From Larix kaempferi (lineage: Eukaryota; Streptophyta; Pinopsida; Pinales; Pinaceae): 64,000 bases of DNA. The translations under genes were made by a program, and so were the position numbers. Below are positions 55,895 through 64,000 of the stretch, piece after piece; position 1 is the first letter of the stretch, and every line of letters starts with the position of its first letter. Below the pieces are notes generated by a model. That model saw only the letters and a list, made by a program, of their open reading frames with translations. It did not search any database and was not told where the DNA came from. The stretch is taken from contig BSBM01001067.1 of NCBI GenBank assembly GCA_027924585.1, positions 5,788,501-5,852,500 on the forward strand. Reading direction: 5' to 3'.

Positions 55895-58800
55895 ATGTCT
55901 CACCACACCAAGCTTGAAGATAAGCTTTAAGGGGCTGATAACTTTCGAGCATGGAAGTATAGGATTGGGTTAATCCTGGAAGAAAATGAATTGTGCACCT
56001 ACATAAGTTCTGAGGTCCCTGTCCCAGAGGAAAAAGAGGCTAAGGACTTACATAAGAAGAACTTGGTCAAGGCAAAGAAGATCATTGCTGATTCTATCAA
56101 AGACCATCTCATTCCACATAGGTCATCTCTAAAGACACCCAAGGAGATGTTTGATTCCCTAACCAAGCTATTTGAAGGGAAGAACATAAATCGGAAGATG
56201 ACTCTATTGAACCAATTGAAAGGGGTAAAGCTTCAGAATGGAGAGACCATTCAATCTTATTTCACTAAGGTCTCTCAGATCAAGGAACAACTTGAAGCTG
56301 TGGATGAAGTAGTGGACAATGGTGAAGTTGTCATGACCACATTGAATGGCCTACCTAGGTCATGGGACTCCTTCATACAAAGAATCTGTGCGAGAAAGAA
56401 GTTAATCTCATTCAGTAGACTATGGGAGGAATGCTCACAAGAAGAAGCAAGGCTTGTGGCTCGAGAAGAGAAGATGGGGAATAAAGATCAAGCTCTCACA
56501 ACACACACCAAGGGAAGCAAGTTTAAGAGGGAGAGATCTCATAACAAGAAACATTCTCACTATCATCACAAGAAGAAATATCTATCTCATGTTCGATGTT
56601 TTGATTGCAATGAAGTAGGACACTTTGCTTCAAATTTTCCCAAGAAGAAGAAAGACAACAACAACAAAAAATTCAACAAGAAGAAGATGTACAACAAGAA
56701 GAGATTTCATGCTCATGCTACTGAGGATGATGAACCTCCCAAGAAGACGGCTAGGGAATAAAGTGATGCTTCATCAAGTGAAAATGAATATGTTCTAATA
56801 TCTGCTCTCATAGGTACTATCTCTCATGGATGTAATGATTGGCTTATTGATAGTGGGGCTTCCAAACACATGACTAGGTTTAAAGAATCTTTTGTAAATC
56901 TATCTGAACATGAGTCACCCCATAAAGTGAAACTTGGGGATGACTATCAATATCCTATCAAGGGAAGTGGTGAAGCTTCCTACAACCTAGACTCTGGGAA
57001 GTCCTTGAAGATGAAAGATGTTCTATATGTACCTGGGCTCAAGACGAACCTACTCTCCATATCTGCATTGGATGCGAAAGGCATGAGGGTTGCATTTGTA
57101 GATGGCCAAGTCCTAATGTGGTCAAAAGGTAAAACTATAGATGATGCAGTAGTGATTGGAGAACAAGAGGGAGGATTGTACAAATTGAAGGGATAACCTG
57201 AACATGCCATGGTACATGAATCCATGGAGCCAAGTGAACTTTGGCATAGAAGGCTTGCACATGTGCACTATAGAGCACTACCAATTGCAAGCAAAGCTAT
57301 AGAGGGTCTTCCTGAAATAAAGACAAAGCATGAGGGAGTTTGCAAAGGATGTGCAAAAGGAAAGAACATTAAGAAGGCATTTCCAAGCAGTGAAAGCAAA
57401 GCAAAAGGAATATTGGAGATTATCCACTCTGATGTATGTGGTCCGATGTCATCTAGTTCTCTGAGTGGGTATGTATACTATATCTCTTTCATTGATGATT
57501 TCTCTAGGAAGACTTGGGTTTATTTCTTGAAGAACAAAGATGAAGTGTTTGATAAGTTCAAGGAGTTAAAAGCCTTGATGGAAAATCAAACTGATAAGAA
57601 GATCAAGACCTTCAGATCTGACAATGGCGGAGAATTCACTTCAGGTGATTTCAAGAAGCTATGTAGTGACTCAGGGATTAAGAGGGAGTTGTCTGCTCCC
57701 TACAATCCACAAAAAAATGGAGTTGTGAAAAGGAAAAATAGAACAATCATGGAAGCAGCACGAGAATTGCTGCATGACCAGGATCTGCCTATGCATCTTT
57801 GGGCAGAAGCAGCTAGGACAGCTGTATATGTGCAGAATAGAACACCTCACAAGATATTGGAATACAAGACACTAGAAGAGGTATTGTCTAGTAAGAAACC
57901 TGAAGTCAGCCATCTCAGAATATTTGGTTGTCCAGTATATACACATGTTCCAAAGGAAAAGAGGACCAAGCTAGATGTTTCAGGAAAGAAGGGCATCTTT
58001 GTGGGGTACAATGAAAGCTCGAAAGCTTACATAATATACTTTTCAGGGTTTAAGAAGATTGATGCCAATAGGGATGTAACGTTCAATGAGGACTCAACTT
58101 ACATCAAATCAAAGAAGGAACCTGTTGAAGATCATGAAGAACCAAAGGAAACCAGATTTCAAGACACCACTATGAGTGAAGCAATTCTAGAAGCAGATCG
58201 TGAAGTTGAAGATCCACAAGAACTTGTAGAACCACCCCGTGAGAAGAATTCTCACAAGAGGAAACCTGCATGGGCTAGAGAGCTCATTCAAGATGCAGAA
58301 AGATATGGCATTCTAGAAGAAGAAAACAGAGAAAGGAAGAGGAATAGATTACATACTAGTTATGTTGCCCTACCCTATGATATCATGAACAAAGAACCTT
58401 CCAGTTATGAAGAAGCAGTGGAAAAGAAAGAATGGAAGGATGCCACGGTCGAGGAATACCGGTCAATTATGAAGAATGATGTTTGGGATATAGTCCCAAG
58501 ACCTGAAGAGAAGTCGATTGTGACTTCCAAATGGATCTACAAGATCAAGCATGCTGCAGATGGCAACATAGAAAAGTACAAAGTGAGATTTGTAGCTCGT
58601 GGCTTCTCCCAGAAAGAGGGAATAGACTATGAAGAGACTTTTGCTCCTGTAGCCAAGTACACTTCCATCAGATCAGTACTTGCCCTGGATGCAAGGATGA
58701 AATGGAAGATACACCAGATGGATGTCAAGACAGCTTTCTTGAATGGTGTAGTCGAAGAGGAAGTGTATGTGGAGAAACCACTTGGTTTGAGACACATGAC

Positions 58801-59941
58801 AGGGAGTCATATGTGTGTAGGTTGAAGAAAGCCTTGTATGGCTTGAAGAAAGCTCCTAGAAATTGGTATGGTAGGATAGACAACTTTCTATCCAGTTTGG
58901 GCTTTACTAAGAGTAAAGCAGATTCCAACCTTTACTACAAGGTTGAGGAAGGAAATCCTGTGATACTACTTATGTATGTCGATGACCTGTTTGTTACAGG
59001 TGGGGATGGATTGATTGTCGATACCAAGAGGAAGCTTGCTGCCGAGTTCGAGATGAAGGACTTGGGGATGATGCACTATTTTCTAAGCATGGAGGTGTGG
59101 CAGAGTGCAGATGGGATATTCCTTGGACAAGGGAAGTATGCAGTAGAGATCTTGAAGAGGTTTGGGATGATGGACTGCAAGGCCATGGCCACACCTATGG
59201 CATCGAACCTTAAGCTTCTGTGTGATGCTTCATCTGATCTAGTTGATGTCACGGTGTATCGTCAGATGATTGGGTCCTTGATGTACTTGACGAACACTAG
59301 ACCAGATATTTGCTTTGCGGTGAACACATTGAGCCAGTTCCTGATGGATCCGAGAGGTGTTCACCTGGTTGTTTTAAAGCATATTCTAAGGTACCTGAAG
59401 GGTACAATTGATTATGGGCTCAAGTATGATACAAATCAAAAGTTTAACCTGTAGGGTTATGTTGATTCGGACTAGGCAGGCAGTGCTGCAAATAGGAAGA
59501 GAACATCTAGGTGCTGCTTCAGTATGGGATCGGGTGTGATCTCGTGGTTTAGCAGGAAGCAGTCCTACGTAGCACTGAGTACAGCAGAGGCAGAGTATGT
59601 TGTAGATTAATCGTTCGGCTAGTTGTGAGGCAGTATCGATCCGGAAGCTACTGTCTGAGTTATTTGATCTCTCATTGGAAGCTACTAGTATCTTTTGTGA
59701 CAACCAGAGTTGTGTGAAGCTGTCTAAGAATCTGGTGTTGCACGACAGGTCGAAGCACATTGAGATCAAATATCACTATATTAGGGATATGGTGTAGAGA
59801 GGAGCAGTGAAGCTCCTGTATGTTGCGACGGATGAGCAGGTTGCAGATGTGTTGACGAAACCACTAGCCAGAGTGAAGTTTGAGTACTTCAGAGAGAGGC
59901 TTGGTGTTCTTCAGATTGACGACACTTCGAGGAAGAAGTGA
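55895..59941 (+). pseudogene. Copia Gag-Pol, several lesions
   Basis: Gag starts at ATG 55895, with a TAA at codon 12 (55928). Its zinc knuckle CFDCNEVGHFASNF has Phe in place of the last Cys. TAA at 56759 and TAA at 57194 follow in the same frame. Protease keeps DWLIDSGASKHM (about 56840). Integrase has the His/Cys site (57240-57360), Asp in IHSDVCGP and Asp in RSDNGGEF, but the usual catalytic Glu is Lys in NGVVKRKN (about 57725). Reverse transcriptase spans about 58400-59200. A one-base loss near 58785 moves the frame, after which LMYVDDLF is intact. RNase H follows, with TAG at 59452 and further stops to the end at 59939. It is inactive in several ways, although the remains are easy to read. 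Confidence 0.92.
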
Positions 59942-60039
59942 TGGACACATTTGCAGGAGCCATTCCAAGCATGGTGAGAGGAGGATCCTTCCCATGGCTG
60001 TGGATGTAAGTGTTGGATGATGAGCATCAAGACGATGCT

Positions 60040-60480
60040 CTAGTTACTGCTCTGTATATGCATCAGTTGGATGCTTTGATCAGTTTGATCATGTATTTGT
60101 ATTTGCATCAGTTGGATGCTTTGATCAGTTGGATCATGTATTTGTATATGCATCATATTGGATGCTTGATATGATCAGGTAGATCATGTACTTATGTATG
60201 TATCAGGTGGATTCATTGTATGATCAGGTAGATCATGTACTTATGTATGTATCATGTGGATGTATTGTATGATCAGGTAGATCATGTACTTATGTATGCA
60301 TCAAATGGATGAATTGTATGATCAGGTAGATCATGTACTGATGATATGCATCAGGTTGATGCTATGATGATGATCAGGATGATCACAGATGATGAGCTTT
60401 AGGATGTTGCTCCAGATTGTATGCATCAGGATGATGCTATGATGATGATTAGGTTGATCATGTGATGATGTACATCAGGA
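60040..60480 (+). repeat. Tandem array of about 49-bp units in Copia 3' region
   Basis: Units containing GATCAGGTAGATCATGTACT repeat at about 60173, 60222, 60271 and 60320. More divergent units lie on both sides, with GATCAGTTGGATCATG and ATGCATCAGGTTGATG phrases. The array lies between the pol stop and the 3' LTR. Confidence 0.88.
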
Positions 60481-60538
60481 TGATGTATGATGAGTATTAG
60501 GTTGATACTCTGTGGTCGTGGACAGGTTGTACAGGTAG

Positions 60539-61035
60539 CATAGAAAAGACCCTTTAAAATCCGGACAGGTAGAGTGGTGTGCTCGTAACAACCTGGGATG
60601 CTCTATCGAGATCCAGACAGGTAGAGAGATGTGCTCGTAACATCCTAGGATGCTTTGAGTAGGTTTTGCTACAGTTTCTCATAGAAAAGATCCTTTAAAA
60701 TCTGGACAGGTAGAGTGATGTGCTCATAACAACCTTGGATGCTCTATCGAGATCCATACAGGTAGAGCGGTGTGCTCGTAACATTCTAGGATGCTCTGAG
60801 TAGGTTTTGCGAAAGTTCACATAGAAAAGATCCTTTAAAATCCGGACAGGTAGAGCGGCGTGCTCGTAACAGCCTGGGATGCTCTATCGAGATCCAGACA
60901 GGTAGAGCGGTGTGCTTGTAACATCCTGGGATGCTCTAAGTAGGTTTTGTGAAGGTCAACATGTAAAAGATCCTAGGAGATCCGATAGGTTGAGCATTAA
61001 GCTCGTAATCAGTACTGGGATGCTCTTTCGAGGTT
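60539..61035 (+). repeat. Tandem array of 140-bp units in Copia 3' region
   Basis: Units starting catagaaaag recur at 60539, 60680 and 60820, with a divergent fourth at 60960, at 140-141 bp. Each unit is itself made of two related halves carrying GACAGGTAGAG and GTGCTCGTAAC. Confidence 0.9.
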
Positions 61036-61269
61036 TTGTTGACACACATAATAAGTCCTGAGGATTCCACAGTGTGGCCAGTGATGATGAAGACCTACAG
61101 GTGTTGGGCCTACATCCAGTATGAAAAAGGACTACCTTTGTAGAACTTCCTATGACGAGTAGATTGGAGATTGATTGAGATAGCAGCTAGCAGCAACAGT
61201 GACGATGACGATGATCTAGAGAAGAAGACTTGTGCTAGCAGATCTGTGTCGAGAAATACCTTCCTAGTT

Positions 61270-61278
61270 AAGAGGGAG
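61270..61278 (+). other. Copia polypurine tract
   Basis: AAGAGGGAG lies directly before the 3' LTR start TGTCTATG. Confidence 0.85.
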
Positions 61279-61850
61279 TGTCTATGTAATTGTAACTTCG
61301 GAATGTATTTCACCTATGTATATTGTACTCCTATAGAGATGTTATTATTCCGCTATACAAAAGTGTCATCATTTGTATTGACAAGTGTCGCAAGTGTCGT
61401 AACTTGCAGTGATGGGTTATTAGACCACCAAGTGTGGGGTTGGCCCTGATTAGTATAACCATGGGTTATTAGACTTAGTTAGACAAGTCGGCCTTGCTAG
61501 GTTATTAGGCAGGTCAGGTCATGTATAAATAAAGTACAGGAGGCACTCTATTTGATCATCTCATTATTCACTTCTACACTACTCGAAAAGTGGCGCACAA
61601 GTGGAGGAGGAGGTTCAACTGCTAGGAGGACTATCTCAGTGTACTTGGGTTGTATCATTGCTCTTTCTATATCCGAGGAAGTTGTGGGGTTTTTCACCTT
61701 TATGGTTTTCCCCAATGAAACTATGTGTGTCTATTGTCTCATGTGATTGCTTGGTGTGATTGATATGCATTGTTATACTTGATATGCTGTACATGTTATT
61801 CTCTCAGTAAAGATCCTATAGTATATTGAATTAATGCTAAAAAATTAACA
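61279..61850 (+). repeat. Copia 3' LTR
   Basis: This 572-bp LTR matches 47993-48293 joined to 55061-55322. It ends AAAATTAACA and is followed by GCTTA. Confidence 0.92.
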
Positions 61851-62090
61851 GCTTAAACAATCCTTGCAATGGCTCCACCAATCCTTCTATAAACAAAAAA
61901 ACTAAGTGGGATTCTGAAATGTCAGTCACCATGACGATGATCCGCTGAAACTATGAAATGAATGCCTCTAGTGTCCTCATCTACTTCAACTGAGCCAACT
62001 CCATGAATGGCATCTCTAGGTCCTTCCTATCAAATATATCTATGAGTCTCCATGTAAAATCATCATATGAGGTGATACCACCATGACCCA
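61851..62090 (-). pseudogene. Chromovirus gag fragment
   Basis: On the minus strand it reads SYDDFTWRLIDIFDRKD, MPFMELAQLK, then VTDISESHL and FIEGLVEPLQGLFK. This is a retrotransposon Gag core that continues in the sequence left of 47992 once the Copia element is removed. It contains stops. It is cut on the right by the second large Gypsy copy at 62091. Confidence 0.8.
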
Positions 62091-63528
62091 TGTTGGCTGC
62101 TTTCTTGGGCAGACCCGGGTTTTAATGAAGCGCAGCAACAAACCCCTTGGCGCACTGGCCCTCTCGGCAACGAGCTGCGCAGCAGCTCGAGGTCTCACCC
62201 GAAGTGGCTATGGGGGGCTAAGGAATCAGGTTTCCTTAACCGGGGTGACGCAGAGATTGTCCTTCCTCTTCTGGTTCCTCAGATATCGGCGGTCCGACTT
62301 TCCCGCAGGCCCCTCGGCGCAACTGCGCGAATTCCTTCTTCTCTGGCGCAGAAGGCAACTAATCCTTGCGTCGAAGCGTTACGTACTTCCTCGCCCTGCG
62401 CAAATGGCGGAGTATCGCAGTCCTCGATCGCTGCAGCGACAGCGCTCCACCACTTCTTCAATCCTTAACACTTATGGCTATCAATGGACCTTCCCAAACT
62501 CAATCCAACAGTCACAAAGATAATACAAGAGTTTTGCATACACAGGTAATGAACTTAAACAGTTAATCACTCACGCAAACATTATAACAAGTGGAAATAT
62601 GTGAAGCTCTTCTCCTCGAGGAAAAACCACGTCCTCGGGAGTGTTATATTAACCAGAAACCCATAGAGTTATACAATATGCTGCGCACACAGCTGCAGCC
62701 TTAGATCTTTACAGGAAACTCCACGCACACAGCTGGGAGCCCTTCTCTCAAACCGGTCTCTTCTCTACAGAGATTACAAAGGCACAGACGTCACACAGAC
62801 TGTTTGGTGACTCAGGGATTAGCTCCTCGGCTATCCGACTCTACTCTAGTTCTACACACAGTAGAAACACTTAGCAAAGGATAATCAACACATGATCTAT
62901 CCTCGAGACTGCCTATCTAACAGTCTAAACATCTATCTATCCCAAGAGTATCTAACTCTTACTCGCTAACTCTAACTAACATCTATCCATTACAATTATT
63001 CATATATATAGGTGGCCATGGCGGTCGCACCTTTACAAAACTGTGGGCCTTTCCCAACAGTGATTCCCAAAAACCCTAACCACGCACATGGCTAGGTGTA
63101 CTGTAGGCGCCGCTTGCAGTCACGTCGCCGCTTCCTGCAGGCTCCATGAATTTCGGCGCAGATTGTGGGTATGGGCGCTTGTCCTTCGCCTTCAATGCTC
63201 TGGTCCGTTGCTCCTCCTTGATCCGAGCAACCATAACTTCTGTACTTAGCCTTTAAATGAGGGTAGCTGAGCCCTCTACTCCATCGCTTTATTTATTATG
63301 GTAGCTGAGCTTTCTATTCAGCCTTCATTCTCTTCTGTTGTGCGCGCGAGCTCCGCGATTTCCGGTCCGTGATCTTCGCTGAGCTTGTCTATCTGGCACC
63401 GTACTGCGCACCGTCTCCTTCTTGTCCAAAACTTTAGTGCTTGTCCCAAAATTAGCACTTTCCTTCCATACTTGTGCTTTTTTCCCAAAATTCGCAGCTT
63501 TACCGTAGCTACGACCTTGACTCCAACA
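62091..63528 (-). repeat. 3' LTR of the second Gypsy copy
   Basis: It aligns by eye with 3723-5172. Differences include a changed segment near 62880-62990 where the other two agree with each other. A TATA-like box is at 63000-63012. Confidence 0.92.
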
Positions 63529-63540
63529 GGCCCCTAACAC

Positions 63541-64000
63541 TCACTTGTGGCTTGCCCTCGAGCCACTCGCACTGGCGTGTGGTCGCTTGATTTGCGCATC
63601 TGCTTTTGCTTGGGTCTCCGCGAATGCGTTCTTCCACTTCGCAATAGCGGAGTCCAATTCATCGACCTTTCGGACGGGATTGTGCACTATCATCAGATAT
63701 CGATCTGGCGCAAACTGGGGATACGTTTTATAGTCTCCCAGATTGAAATCAGAGAATTTGACCAGTGGAATGTGTCCCAACAGTTTCCCTTCTACCCGCA
63801 CACTAGCCGGTAGTGGCGGTAGCGGAATGGGATACTTTGCATTCTTCGGGATCTGTACTTCTGGCGCATCATCTGGACGCGGCGGAATATAGTTCGCCAT
63901 GGTCGCCAACGGCTCTGGAACAGGTTCTTCTGGTTGGGATGGCGACGCTCTTGTAGCCGGAGACTGTCTGGGATCCTGATAACCAGGATGTACATAAGTC
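63541..64000 (-). pseudogene. Extra ORF of the second Gypsy copy, internally deleted
   Basis: Minus strand, open to the window edge. The N-terminal zone matches the 885-aa protein (TYVHPG, EEPVPEPLA, NYIPPRPDD, PIPLPPLPAS, FSDFNLGDYKTYPQF) up to VRKVDE. It then jumps in frame to LDSAIAKW and the common C-terminus (GSRASHK). About 2.17 kb, corresponding to about 5308-7478 in the intact copy, is missing. This removes the globular domain and nearly all of the coiled coil. The junction bases (aattcatcgacc) resemble both breakpoints, so short-homology joining is likely. The remaining frame is open, so a short protein could still be made. Confidence 0.85.

Larger units (their letters stand above)
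47993..61850 (+). mobile_element. Ty1/Copia element with a nested insertion
   Basis: The 5' LTR is 47993-48293 plus 55061-55322 (563 bp once the nested element and its duplicated CGGAA are removed). The 3' LTR is 61279-61850 (572 bp). The 9-bp difference is explained by an extra CAAGTGTCG-like unit in the 3' LTR near 61385. Flanks are CCTTA (47988-47992) and GCTTA (61851-61855), a 4-of-5 target duplication. The chromovirus gag reading resumes across this point, which confirms the insertion. Integrase precedes reverse transcriptase, the Copia order. Confidence 0.9.
62091..64000 (-). mobile_element. Second copy of the large Gypsy family, partial at window edge
   Basis: The LTR 62091-63528 (1438 bp) is clearly related to those at 3723 and 15701, with the same ends (TGTTGGCTGC...CTCCAACA), but is more diverged. 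The flank ACCCA at 62086-62090 is one side of a presumed target duplication. The interior runs off the window. Confidence 0.9.

Overview
The window looks like intergenic DNA from a large, retrotransposon-rich plant nuclear genome. A gymnosperm such as a conifer is my guess from the style of the elements, and that is inference only. Almost everything recognisable is transposable-element sequence, much of it nested. No intact host gene was found. Host-like sequence is limited to a broken 2-oxoglutarate/Fe(II) oxygenase-like gene (29175-30075, minus strand), an orphan first coding exon resembling NOP10 (31114-31207, minus), and two weak exon candidates.

Layout. 1-3304: 3' part of a LINE on the plus strand, with an in-frame stop, an RNase H domain and an unusual extra ORF downstream. 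3405-3722: end of a minus-strand Copia-type LTR. That LTR was split by 3723-17150, a complete and apparently young Ty3/Gypsy element on the minus strand, with 1450-bp LTRs and a perfect target duplication GTGTA. It encodes, in its own 5'-3' order: a leader made of repeated LTR-end/primer-binding-site units, a 161-aa upstream ORF, an uninterrupted 2032-aa Gag-Pol, and an 885-aa extra ORF after integrase. 18469-20960: decayed Gypsy pol on the plus strand. 21000-29000: AT-rich, with a (TA)n tract and a 1-kb foldback. 32050-38700: remains of a minus-strand LINE, interrupted by other sequence. 38811-39006: a tRNA-derived SINE.

The last third is a nest. A decayed minus-strand chromovirus (LTR ending at 44261, pol 44262-47992, gag remnant 61851-62090) was entered by a plus-strand Copia element (47993-61850, target duplication CCTTA/GCTTA). 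The 5' LTR of that Copia was then entered by a non-autonomous element (48294-55055, target duplication CGGAA) that carries a foreign-looking ORF and keeps only the tail of a chromovirus pol. A second copy of the large Gypsy family (62091 to the window end, minus) sits in the same chromovirus gag and has a large internal deletion in its extra ORF.

The most interesting system is the large Gypsy family. It combines a second Gag-like domain between protease and reverse transcriptase, five zinc knuckles, a decaying array of about eight LTR-end/PBS copies in the leader, an in-frame upstream ORF separated from Gag by one amber codon, and a long coiled-coil ORF of unknown function after integrase. 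All statements about similarity come from reading motifs by eye. No database search or alignment was run.
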